From: CBCOTE01 sp965112965
Lineage (GTDB): Bacteria > Desulfobacterota > Desulfovibrionia > Desulfovibrionales > Desulfovibrionaceae
Reading direction: 5' to 3'
Length of the DNA stretch: 64,000 nucleotides
Assembly: GCA_965112965.1 (NCBI GenBank)
Contig: CBCOTE010000019.1
Span: 62,001-126,000, forward strand
Below, one piece after another: positions 11,201-21,887 of this stretch (the first letter of the stretch is position 1; the number at the start of each line of letters is the position of its first letter). Below the pieces are notes generated by a model, which saw only the letters and a program-made list of their open reading frames with translations, ran no database searches and had not been told where the DNA came from. A program made the translations under genes and the position numbers.

Positions 11201-11633
11201 TAGACGCCAATAAGATAGAGGTATAGTTCAAAAAAATAAAATTGATAATATATTTTACCGGATTCGCAATGCTTGTAGATTTAGTCCCGTCTGGTACCGA
11301 AACCCAGGTTGGGCACCGCTATCGAGCAGGACAGACCAAACATGTAGCGGCTGATTTTTATTATAGTAATGCCGCCACTATGGCTCTGGAGTCCTTCCAT
11401 AAGTGGCCATAGTTCTTTTTCGGCCGTAGAGCGCTGCACACAGGTATTCCTTCATACTCCTATGTATGGTGCTGTGTCTTGGTTACCGGAGTGCTTGTTC
11501 GTCGATCCCGTCCATGGTAATAGAATTTACGGCCTGGGTTGGCGTGGCTACTACGGAAGATTTTTTCGTCATTTCTGTCTATTCCTCGACGCTTACGCCT
11601 ACTCCGGTCCCAGTCCAAAAAAAAGGCACCCCT
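8213..11633. other. Gene-free decayed DNA (3.4 kb)
   Basis: No intact gene. Three stretches hint at relics. At 9076-9318 (+) a segment reads VVGITLDYGLRFFGKFV, reminiscent of the C-terminus of an ABC transporter permease of the SsuC/TauC type. At 10005-10190 (-) and 10484-10741 (-) there are open but unrecognised frames. From 11269 (+), DFYYSNAATMALESF is followed by GRRALHTG after a stop, which only loosely recalls MurF-like sequence. The open frame runs without a stop from 11466 into the GTPase gene, so the end of a dead upstream gene may be fused in frame. None of these is firm enough to name. Confidence 0.5.
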
Positions 11634-12641
11634 ATGCGTACAGCGATCATCGGTTGTTCCGGCAGTGGCAAAAGCGACCTCTACGCAGCCTTGGCCGGAC
11701 CAAATAAGGCTGCGGTCAGCCCAAGGGTCACAGTCAAGGTACTTGAGCCACGACTTATGCCCTTAATTGTCCTATACCATCCTAAAAAGGTGACCTACTC
11801 GGAGATCGAATATTTGGATGTATTTGGCGGTATCAATGTTAGCAGCCTAGGCGAGCGGATGCTTAATGAGGCTCGACCTGCTGACTGCTTGCTGGCTGTG
11901 CTGGACAACTTTAGTGGTTTAGTCGACCCCAATGCGCAAAAGGTGGCCATTGATGTTGATACCATAGTTAGCGACCTGGCCGTAGTGGAAAAACGTTTAG
12001 AGCGCATCAGTCTAGATAGGCGTAAGAGCCGTAATGTCTTGGATTTACAGGAGAAGATGCTCCAACAAGCCCAAATTCTGTTGGAGTCTGAGCGGCCGTT
12101 GCGAAGTGAACAGGCCTTAGCTGATAATCTTTTGCTACGCGGCTTTAGCTTCCTCTCGGCTAAACCGATTCTCTACGCTTGGAATTGTAAAGAGTCCAGC
12201 CTGGCTGATTTTATTTTGCCCCAAGATGATCCAAACATTGGGAATATTAAGATTTCCGCCCGTTTGGAACGTGAACTATCTGAATTCAGCGATCCGATTG
12301 AGCGGAAAATATTTTTGGCTGATTTGGGCCTGACTGTTTCGGTGTTAGACCTAGTCGTCGCCAAAACCTATGAGCTACTCGGGCTCATCGCTTTTTTTAC
12401 CGCCGGACATAAGGAGGTGAGAGCCTGGGCCGTTCGTCGCGGCGTCACTGCCCCTGAGGCCGCCGGCATTATACATTCGGATATACAGAAGGGCTTTATC
12501 CGCGCTGAAGTTTTGGGCTGGAATGATTTCCTCAATGCCGGGGATCATAAAAAGGCTAAGGCCTTAGGCCTGGCGCGATTGGAAGGAAAGGATTATATAG
12601 TCGCCGATGGTGATATCATCGAGTTCCGTTTTAATGTGTAG
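11634..12641 (+). CDS. YchF-related GTPase/ATPase with DUF933 (TGS-like) C-terminus
   Basis: This is an Obg/YchF-superfamily P-loop NTPase of 335 residues in the short form I recall from Desulfovibrio. G1 is GCSGSGKS (residues 7-14), a DVFGG segment stands at the G3 site, and the specificity motif is WNCKE, closer to the NxxE of ATP-preferring YchF than to NKxD. The C-terminal DUF933 region is highly conserved: FTAGHKEVRAWAVRRG, IIHSDIQKGFIRAEV and EGKDYIVADGDIIEFRFNV at the end. The open frame extends 56 codons further upstream, but family length, the P-loop position and an AAAGG before ATG 11634 favour this start. Its role is probably ribosome- or stress-linked, as for YchF. It stands alone. 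A T7 run at 12392-12398 lies inside the reading frame. Confidence 0.88.
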   Translation: MRTAIIGCSGSGKSDLYAALAGPNKAAVSPRVTVKVLEPRLMPLIVLYHPKKVTYSEIEYLDVFGGINVSSLGERMLNEARPADCLLAVLDNFSGLVDPNAQKVAIDVDTIVSDLAVVEKRLERISLDRRKSRNVLDLQEKMLQQAQILLESERPLRSEQALADNLLLRGFSFLSAKPILYAWNCKESSLADFILPQDDPNIGNIKISARLERELSEFSDPIERKIFLADLGLTVSVLDLVVAKTYELLGLIAFFTAGHKEVRAWAVRRGVTAPEAAGIIHSDIQKGFIRAEVLGWNDFLNAGDHKKAKALGLARLEGKDYIVADGDIIEFRFNV

Positions 12642-15600
12642 TGGATGGGATGCGTCTCCGGTGCAATGAGATATAGGCTAGATTTTTCTTGACGTGGTGC
12701 TGTGAAGATTCAAATGGAGTCCAGTATAGCTGGTAGACTTCGTTTGGGCCTTCATGGTGTGAAACATATATGTTTAGTAGGTGTGAAAGGGGCGGTGACA
12801 TTCCCTTCGTCGTAGCTGCGTCATGACCATGTAAAGGTCGATAGTTTATAGTGATTGGCTACGACAATGTAGTTTTAGGATTGGGCGTAGATTGCGTAGT
12901 CTTGAAACCATACATATACTATACTACAACTTTCACAGGAAATCGCGACTATAGTAACGTGTTTATCAGTCTCAGTAGTGCAAAACAATATCCCTTTAGA
13001 CTGAGGCTCATTGTTCCAGTTGCCGTACGATACCATTGATGGGTCGGTTGTATCATCATAGTCCACAAAAATTACTATGTTTAGCTCCAGTATGTCATCC
13101 GGCCGTATCTAATGCTCACCGTAGCCCAGCCAGAGGCTAGCGTGCAACGGACGGGTCGCTCAGATGATCGTCAGGTTCTCCCAAGTAATATGACCCCGTC
13201 GGGAACATGCGTAGTCTGAGTTCTTCCTCTTCCGGCCGCGTCGGATATTTACAGGATTGGTCGGCTAAGATTTGTTTTTTTGCAGTTAGGTTTGGCGCTA
13301 AGATAGCATTTTTCTCTGAATGTAGTCCGTTTTTTTTTGTGTTAGGTGTTGTTGGGGAAAGAGGAAAATGTTGCATTATTATCGCACGACGTAGATTTCG
13401 ATAGTTTCACACTACTTAGTGTAGTGGCTTGAGAGGCTAGGCTGGGCATTTTGATGATTTCGGTAGCAATGGATAGAGATATGGTAACGTATCACGAGAC
13501 CGACTAGAAGCAATTAGTGGTAAAACTAAGAAGGACTCGGGATGCGTGCGCGGAGCTATCTTTTTAAGCGGACGAAGCGGATGGTTAAAAAAATGAGGTA
13601 GCGCATAGAATAGATACGCTGCTGTTGGTGCGCATAGCATTCATGACGGTTAGGATGATTCCGCTCAGCTATAGTACAATGGGCACAAAGAAGTTGATGG
13701 GCAGGAAGTATAGACGGAGAGCGCTCGTAATGTCGAAGAGCATGATGCTGATCTGAAAAATGAAGACCTCTTTGCCCTGGGGGGTCCTAGGTGGATTCTT
13801 GCTATTTAGCAATTAGATTAGTGGCGGCCTGATGAAATTGCCCAGAATAAGATAGATATGGCCGGGGCTGAGAGGTGGCAGAGCATATCAATATCTTGCT
13901 GCTAGCGAAGGTCTGGGGCGGTAGTGACTCCAACCTCTGACAGTATTGTTGACTGAGTTGTGTCAGTCTAGGAGGACGCGGCGTTGCAGAAATATAGTTC
14001 AGACTAAGCAGCTCTTTGCGGCTACTATACTACTGGTGAAGCTGTTATTTATTGTAAGCACCGGCTTGAAGATGACATAAATAAGGACATAATCTTTATT
14101 TATGGATCACCTTTAGGGAGCAATGTGGTGTCGTGACATGTACATTTAGCGTCGAGCCAATAGTATCAGTTGGGTATTAACCTGCAGGTGTTTTAACATT
14201 AAAGTCGTGGCTCCGGCGGTATCGGTCATGTCTATGTGGGGCTTGATTCTATGTTTAAGGAGCGTATATGAAGGACAAGATTACATCCGAAGGTCAAAAA
14301 TATCGCCTTGGAGCGGTTGCTCGGCCAGTGATACTTGGATGTGTTAAAGAGAATTTGGTAGTCAGAAAAAATAGATCGCGTAGCCCTGTTTTTTAGTCTG
14401 ACCGTAACCTTATTTAAGGCGTGTACTTGGACAATCTCCGGCACATGGTTTCGGTGAGCTTGTACATGCCTGGATCATAAAAGCTGCAGTTAGGGTAATG
14501 CTTATGATAAAAGCTAGGCCAGCGTCAATATACCGTTAAGTGGTATGGGAAGGAACCTGGCCGGTCGTCCTCCCACAGGTCTATGACGCGCGGCTAGGAG
14601 ATAGAAGAAGCGAGATTCATATATTCTGTGCCCTGTGAGGTTCTTGATAGCGGTCTATTCCTCTTGCATCGGTCTGCCTGGCCAAGAGCACATTCACTCA
14701 ATATGTCTGTGGCCCTGGCCACCGCGCGGGCGGCGGCACTAGCCTATCCATGCTGCAGGCCATGTTTGCATTTTATAAGATGGCTCAGTTCAAAGTCGGA
14801 AACTGAATGCCTCCTGGGCTTTGTATTTAGTCACTTTTTTTTGACGCGGCTCAGAACTTAAATTTAGTAGATCAGTTGGGCAACTTCTTTCTGGGCAAAG
14901 AGCCTGACCTTATTCCTTGATCTCGATGCCATTTTGTGCATGGTTTTCCGGCGATAAAAAAGATTGGCTGTATAAGAGGAATATAGCCTTAGATAACCTT
15001 TATGACATGTTTTTTAGTTTGTTCATGTTAGATGATGATCGTGCTATGGTTGCTATCTATTCTATAGTCAGCTAGTCTGGTAGAATTTAGCCACCGTAAT
15101 TCATTGAATGTTTAGTCTAGGTTTCTACATCGATCGGCCGACCAACCGGGCGAAAGAAACCGCCTAGTCATTTTTCAGGCAATCTGATAATTGTACGTAC
15201 AGCATATAGTTCAAATTGTGTTCTGTGCTATTACTTTTATAGCTGTCTATACTTCACTGCTAGCGTTCGGGTTTGGAATATATTATTTACTTAGATGAAG
15301 AGGCCTTTGAGCCCTATTTAATTCTAGCCGTTGTCCTGCTGCTTGCCCATCTCCTAGGCTCAGGCTGCGTCTCAAGGAGCTCAGTGACCAATTGTACTGG
15401 CTTCCCTTCACAGACTATATCTTTATGGATAGTCTGGTATAAAAGGTTCTGCATGTCTTGAAGTTCGAGACAAAACTATTATACCCATATCGTCGACCAC
15501 ACGATTGCTTTGTCAGCCAAACATTGCCGTAATCTAGAAAGGTTCCTACCGTTCGTCTTCTTTGCTAGAAGGCGGCAACGCATCGCGCTTGGAATATCGA

Positions 15601-18600
15601 CGTCCAACCGTTAGACAGGAGCCAATGCTCTATCGGTTGCGTTCCTACTGTTGTCGCTTCGGATTGCTTCTGCCGTGTTTTTTTAGGATCTGATAGAGGA
15701 GACTAACTGTACTAATTTGATTTTAAATTGTACTACGTTTACATACTAAATGTTGATTTTTTTAACGGCTGTTGATATATACACTGCCCATTAAGATTTG
15801 TTTAGCGCATGGAATGTCGCGTTACTCTGCGTTATAGATTTCAAGGCTCACGACGACTTCATTAACTAGATAGTTTGGCTACTTTAGGCTGACTTATTTG
15901 TTCTTATAAAAAAACAAGCAAAATCGGCATTATTCGCGTCCGGCCGTTGTTCTTCGATATGGCCAGTATCAATTATTTCGACCTCGACTCCAAGTAATGC
16001 GTTACAGGCACATGGACAAATTGATCAAGTTGTCTTGCAAGTTGAAATACTAGCCTTATGCTTCGACTGGCACACTGTTGGCTATCTCTGGTATTGTTGT
16101 CGCCGTGATTGCGGCTTACGGTCGTATAGTTGCTGTTAGTTTATCGCGTATATTGTCCTCTTCGTCATACAGAATCCAACAACTTAATAGGAATCACTAA
16201 AGTAGGCCTTCGTTTTTTCTTCAACGATGTCATAGTTTTTATTTTATTCTGACTACATTATATATACCCGACTGCTAGCTCTTAGGTCTAAAATTACGCC
16301 GGCTACTGCGCCACCAAATTGCTAATGTACGTCAGGAATATATTATGCATCTACACTTTTTTCATGCAATAGTCGATCGGTCTCTACCTGTCTTTGCCGT
16401 TATCTTGTCCTTAATCATACACCTGCTCTGGACAACATTTATTATGTAGACAGCTGTATGCTAAAACATGCTCTGCACCTGCCTTGGTCTTTCCGCATGT
16501 TCAGGCTGTACCGCTCTAGCGTGCACCGATACTCCACGCCATCGCTATCTAGGTTCCTGGCTATCTTCATACTAGTTTGCCCTCATCAAACCATTTCATT
16601 TTTTTGCTCTACTTTTTTTTAACTGGGAATGCGTAGTCGCTGGGACGTATGGGATGCCTCTAGCGGCTAGCTGGGCGTGGTGCTTTAGTCGCTGCGAGTT
16701 GAAAAAAGGGTGGAGTCGGGATAGGAATGATATGGAGTGGTGTAAAGTCGGAGCTCTGCCGTATGGTTGCGATGGTGTTGCCAGAGCGATAGTCTTTTTA
16801 GTTTTTTCTGTTGGCAAAGAGAATTTTTCTGGCCAGCCTGACTACTTTTGGGCGACTTGCCTTCACCGGCAGCCTAGTTCGGAAATGTGGCCGGCGACCA
16901 TGGGCTTGCCTATATGGCGACTGGTGCAAGATGGTCAATGATGTCTGGTCAACTATCTAAGGTTATTTGGCCTATAGCCAGCGATTTGGTCATCTGTCAT
17001 TTTAAGATGGACAAGGTATGGCTTTTTTGTATGGTTGACTAGCGCTGACCTTATTTTATATTGGCTGTCAACGCCTTAGTGCTCATTTTGGACCGACACC
17101 GGTCTCAGTGGATTCTTTTGGGTAGCTTTTAATTATTATTTCTGGATTTAGTGGTAGACATCTTCAACCATGAACGGGTGTTCATAGTTGAGCGCTACAA
17201 ATATTTGGTTTGTCCGGATTTTTGTCGTCTTGACCTGGAGAGGTGGCAACTCTGGCAAAGTATCTACGCCTTGACGCCAGATTAGGTCGACTTTCCTTGT
17301 GAGTTCATTTTTTGTCCTCTTAGTCGAGTTGAGCTTCGTATAGCTCGACAGCTGTAAACACAATTATTACTCTTTTCTCCCGCGTCTCGTTGACCAAGGG
17401 AACCACATGGCTCACTATAAATTTTTACATAGTTCATCAGAACGTTGGCCGGGATACTGCGGTCTACTGGCATTATTAATGAGGTGGCTACTATTCTTTT
17501 TTCGTTACGTGGCCGACCGTAATAATTGCGAATGGGGCGACTGCTCCGGCTGGTTTGAAGAGACTATAATCATTTTTCGCAAGGCTAACCTTGTATGTCT
17601 GAATTAATTCTGGGATTGCAGTAAACCAGAGGCGGTTATAGCCTGTTTGTAATGCTAGCCTGCAGCTGAGACTATCTTTTGAGTAAGTTTCTAGATCTAT
17701 ACGGCTAGCGCGGCTTAGCTTAATATAGCGATTCTGCGGGGTCTGGACACCCATATTGGTCACCCCTTGCACTGTTGCGAATTTTGCCGCTTCTCCATTG
17801 TTTCCACGCTAGGCCTGAAGGGCAGTGTGCCGGTGGTGTCGGTATAATGCCTATTGCACGACCGGATACAACAATGCAAATGTGTATATCGATATATGTA
17901 TCGTATTTTAGGTATATATTTGATTGTCCATCGACTTATGCTACCCAGTTGGAGGTACAAGAGCGGCACGATGTACGAGGATGGACAACAATGTGCTTGG
18001 CATCTGGGTCCTTCCTAAGGCTGTGACTACGGCTATGGCCGTTGTCATTATGGGGATGGTTGGCGTAGTCGAGGTAGGCGAGCATATTGGTAAAAAACGT
18101 TGCAGGCGTGATTCTCGACGGGCTGGCCTAGGTCGTGCTGTGGATTATGTGTTATGAAGCTCAGAGCTAAGGCAAAGATATTTTACACCACAAGGCTTGT
18201 CACAGATTTCGGCAAGTCTATTTTTTGTCGTCAGATGATTGAGATGTTTTTTTACAGTCAGTTATTGAATCTGGTCAGAATTTTTTTTGTGTGACTAAGC
18301 GCATGATCGTTTTTCGATTGTTGTATTTATCCGAGATGACTTTGTTATACTTTCTGATAACATGGCCGGTAGTGTCATGATTGGCTGACCTGGCTGTGTC
18401 TGGCTAATATTTGAGGATTTTGTTTCTCAAGAAAAGCCAATCTGTCATTCCGGACCTATTGTTTTTATCGTAGGCATCATAGAGGAAGCCGTATAAGCTG
18501 GGTCCTTATATCATCTTCCTCACGTCCGAGGACGGGAAAAGTTTTTTTGGTCGGGTTGGTTTTGTTCTGACCATTTCAGCCAAGAGCTATGTGCTAGTAA

Positions 18601-19448
18601 AAAAACGGGGTTGCAAGATGCCTAAGAATATCGCTGCAGCGTCGGTCAGGATTTTGGCCCTTGGCATACCACAGACTGGTTGTGTTTTTTAGTGGGCGAG
18701 CTAGACGCTTATTATTGACAGCGTTAGGCCAAAGGTTGTTCTGCGACATCTTCCTTATGGCCATCTACATTGCCCTAAATGAACTACCAGAGCTATCTAG
18801 TCATTACTCCCACCACGGTTACATCGCTTCTATGTCTTGAATTTTTTTAGCTGTTATTCTGGTCTTAAGTTTATTTTTATTTTAATCGAGCCTTATGCAG
18901 TAAGGGCTGCTTGAGCAGGCTGGTTAGGCAAACTTTTGGCGTTTTCGATCGGTGCCAAGCAGTGGGGTTGATTGTCCGGCTGACTTTTTGAAATAAATAT
19001 GTAGCGCTGCTTTTAATGGCCTTGGGTATCCGTTGTTTTAGGCCAGCCATGGATAGATATTTACATCCTTATGGACGTATTGTTAGGAGCGGTCAGGCTG
19101 ATCGAGCACGTCGGTACATTTTTGCCTGGTCGCAGTGAGACCGCCTCAGTTTTTTTAGTCCTGGTTCATCTTTATTAGCGTCTAGTGTTGCTATATTCTT
19201 GTAATGCTGAGGTCTGGATTTTGTAAAAGGCCTGATACGTTTGGGTGTATAAAACTGAGGAGTGCAACTGCTGTTGCAAGTGCCTCAAGGCCTGCGAGAC
19301 GAGCACTCAGTCCGGAAGAAGTGGTGCCGTACTCATTGCAAACTGCCTATTCTCTTAGCCGCTGTTTAAGGGGTTGTAACTTGTGCTTATAGCAAAAATG
19401 AAATAAAAGTATCATAGATTCCTATAGTATTTTGAAAAAGGATTTACC
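12642..19448. other. Gene-free decayed DNA (6.8 kb)
   Basis: This is the longest empty stretch, enough for five or six former genes. Possible traces, all weak, are as follows. On the minus strand at about 13640-13780, a hydrophobic run includes IMLFDITSALRLYFLPINFF. On the plus strand at 15273-15440, EEAFEPYLILAVVLLLAH is followed after a frameshift by RLKELSDQLYWLPFTDYIF, which could be a membrane anchor plus the start of a GGDEF domain (DQLTGLPNR-like). At about 16345-16440 (+), SLPVFAVILSLIIHLLW resembles a TonB/TolA N-terminal anchor. At about 17990-18030 (+), LPKAVTTAMA resembles the LrgB motif LPKSVTTPIA. At about 19250-19320 (+) a Cys-rich piece reads CNCCCKCLKAC. None is claimed as a gene. 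Confidence 0.5.
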
Positions 19449-21887
19449 ATGGTTAAATATGTCTCCTTATCTGCCGAATGCTTGCGTGTGGCGCTTGACC
19501 CGTCTGCCGTGCCTTTTGCCGACAGCCGTGAGATTGGAGCCACCGTCTGTCTTGCGTCGTCTCAGCCTCGTGCTCTTAAAGCCCTTGAGCTCGGCCTACA
19601 TATTGCCGACCGAGGCTATAATATTTACGTGGCTGGTGACGCTAATCTTGGTCGTACTTATTTAGTGCGTGATTATTTGACTCCCTTTGTCGCTACGGCG
19701 TCTACCCCCCCCGATGCAGTTTACGTGCACAATTTTCAGGATCAGGACCGGCCCTGTGTGTTGTGTCTACCAGCAGGCGAAGGCCGTCGGCTTCGTACTG
19801 GGCTCTTAAAGGTTATGAATCGAGTGCGCAAAGAAATTCCCCTGGCCTTAGATACTGAGGCCAGCCTCAAGAAACGCCAGGATTTACTCAAGGGCTTCGA
19901 AGCCATTCGGGAAGAGCTGGTTAAATCTATGGAGACTGAGGCCGCAGACAATGGTTTCAGCATGTCTGTAAACGATCAGGGCGGGTTTACTCTCTATCCT
20001 CTTGTAGAAGGCAAGCTGCTGAGTGATGAAGAGTTTGAGCGTTTGGACTCCGATCTTAAGCAGCATCTCAAGGCAAAGAGCGATCGGATTATGTCCGACA
20101 TGACAAAACTTATGCGTCAGATCAACCGTGAGGAACAGGGTTTTTGTGAGCAGGAGCGCCGGCTAGAACGTGAAATTGTAGAAGAAGTGCTCGTTCGTTT
20201 TCTTGACCCCATAGTGCGCCGTTTCGGTCGACACGTGAAATCCTCGGGCTTAGAGAAATATTTCCATGACCTGCGCAAGAATATTTTAGATGAGCTGGAT
20301 CAATTCATTCAACGTGAGCCTGCTCCGGCCGGTAGTCCGGCCGGGCCAGCCGAAGCCCACGGGCCGCCGCCAGCCGAGAATTTTTTTCGGCGTTTCGAAG
20401 TTAATCTATTCGTGGATAATAGTCAGACCAAGGGTGCTCCTATTATCGTGGAAGACCACCCCATGGCAGCGAACCTTTTAGGATGCATCGAGCGCGAGGC
20501 CGAGTTGGGCGCCCTTATTACTGATTTTACCCTCATTAAGGCTGGTTCCTTGCATCGTGCTAATGGCGGTTTCCTCATACTGCATATGGAAGACCTTATG
20601 CAGAATCTTCAGGCCTGGGAGGGGCTCCTACGTGCCCTGCGTTCAGGCCGGGCTCGACTAGAGGACCAAGGCGATGGTCAGGAGCAGACGCGCACTAAGA
20701 CTATCGAGCCTAAACCATTGAAAATCGAGCTCAAGGTGGTGCTCATCGGCGATGATGTTACCTATGAGACGTTGCTCCTACATGACCATTGCTTCTCCAA
20801 ACTCTTCAAGCTCAAAGCACACCTACAGGAGGCTGCCGTACGCACACCCGAGGCTATTGCTAACTACCTGGTACAGTTGGGTCGGGTAATTGAAGAAGCC
20901 GAACTGCTACCTTTTGACCGGGCTGCTTTAGCCGGGCTTGTGGACCATGCCTCTTTGCTGGCCGAGGATCAAAAGAAGCTTTCTCTGAAGTTGCCCCTAA
21001 TGCGCGAGCTCATGGTAGAGGCCTCGACATTGGCAAAGAAGGCCGGACAGGACTTGGTAGATGTTTCTATCCTGGCCGCAGCTGCAGCCGGTCGTATATA
21101 CCGGGCTAATCTCTATGAAGAGGAGTTCTTAGAGGAATATGATCGCAAGCTCATTCGGGTGGCTACAGGCGGTTCATCCGTGGGACGAGTCAACGGACTA
21201 TCTGTAACGTTAGTGGGGGACTACGAGTTCGGCTTACCACATCAGATCGCTTGTACCGTGGGCGTGGGCCGAGGTGGTATCGTGGATCTGGAGCGTGAGG
21301 CGCAGATGGCTGGGCCCATACACACTAAGGCCATGATGATTCTCAAGAGCTACCTAGTGAACCGTTTTGCCCAGGATAAACCTATTATTCTAACGGGTAG
21401 CTTGTGCTTCGAGCAGAGTTATGCCCATGTAGAGGGCGATTCGGCCTCAGGGGCGGAGTTAGCGGCGCTCCTATCAGCGCTGTCGGGTGTGCCTTTACGG
21501 TTGGGGTTAGCTTTCACTGGTGCAGTGAATCAGGATGGTGCAATCATGGCCGTTGGCGGAGTGACGGCCAAAGTAGAAGGGTTTTTTGAGGTCTGTCGGC
21601 GTCGAGGGCTGACGGGCGAGCAAGGTGTGGTCCTGCCTGCCGACAATTGTGACCACTTGATGTGCAAGCCTGCAGTGTGCGAGGCTGTGTCCGCGGGTCA
21701 GTTCCACGTTTATTCAGTACGTACTATCGAGGAGGCTATGGAACTTTTGACTAGTTTGCCTGTGGGCGAACGCGGCAAAGGTGGAAAATTTCCAGCCGGT
21801 ACGCTCTATGCCCTGGTGGACCAGCGCTTGGCCGAGCTGGCCAAATCTTTTCAGCGCTTCCGGCAAGGCGGAGATGCAGACGATTGA
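19449..21887 (+). CDS. AAA_32 / Lon-type serine protease (LonB/LonC-like)
   Basis: This 812-residue cytoplasmic protease has a degenerate AAA+ module, a coiled-coil insert and a C-terminal Lon peptidase domain. The Lon catalytic dyad is Ser665 in EGDSASGAEL and Lys708 in GGVTAKVEG, 43 residues apart, the same spacing as in E. coli Lon. The N-terminal nucleotide site is unusual: the P-loop position reads GDANLGRT (63-70) with Arg in place of Lys, and the Walker B region reads FLILHMED with His where Asp is expected. Hydrolysis of ATP is therefore doubtful, as in LonC-type enzymes. Residues 150-290 are charged and helical, with a Pro/Ala-rich linker near 295-315. The start is set by AAAAAGGAT 5-8 bases before the ATG. 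The gene is monocistronic. A T7 run at 20391-20397 is in frame. The family is clear; client proteins are unknown. Confidence 0.92.
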   Translation: MVKYVSLSAECLRVALDPSAVPFADSREIGATVCLASSQPRALKALELGLHIADRGYNIYVAGDANLGRTYLVRDYLTPFVATASTPPDAVYVHNFQDQDRPCVLCLPAGEGRRLRTGLLKVMNRVRKEIPLALDTEASLKKRQDLLKGFEAIREELVKSMETEAADNGFSMSVNDQGGFTLYPLVEGKLLSDEEFERLDSDLKQHLKAKSDRIMSDMTKLMRQINREEQGFCEQERRLEREIVEEVLVRFLDPIVRRFGRHVKSSGLEKYFHDLRKNILDELDQFIQREPAPAGSPAGPAEAHGPPPAENFFRRFEVNLFVDNSQTKGAPIIVEDHPMAANLLGCIEREAELGALITDFTLIKAGSLHRANGGFLILHMEDLMQNLQAWEGLLRALRSGRARLEDQGDGQEQTRTKTIEPKPLKIELKVVLIGDDVTYETLLLHDHCFSKLFKLKAHLQEAAVRTPEAIANYLVQLGRVIEEAELLPFDRAALAGLVDHASLLAEDQKKLSLKLPLMRELMVEASTLAKKAGQDLVDVSILAAAAAGRIYRANLYEEEFLEEYDRKLIRVATGGSSVGRVNGLSVTLVGDYEFGLPHQIACTVGVGRGGIVDLEREAQMAGPIHTKAMMILKSYLVNRFAQDKPIILTGSLCFEQSYAHVEGDSASGAELAALLSALSGVPLRLGLAFTGAVNQDGAIMAVGGVTAKVEGFFEVCRRRGLTGEQGVVLPADNCDHLMCKPAVCEAVSAGQFHVYSVRTIEEAMELLTSLPVGERGKGGKFPAGTLYALVDQRLAELAKSFQRFRQGGDADD

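Noticed and set aside
11466..11633. 56-residue N-terminal extension of the YchF-like GTPase
   Set aside because: Family members start at the MRTAIIG-type segment; the extension is probably leftover sequence from a dead upstream gene.
15273..15461. Membrane-anchored GGDEF protein relic
   Set aside because: The match to the DQLTGLPNR start is partial and no GGDEF/GGEEF motif could be found downstream.
17924..18157. LrgB-like relic (LPKAVTTAMA)
   Set aside because: The following sequence does not match the rest of LrgB in any frame.
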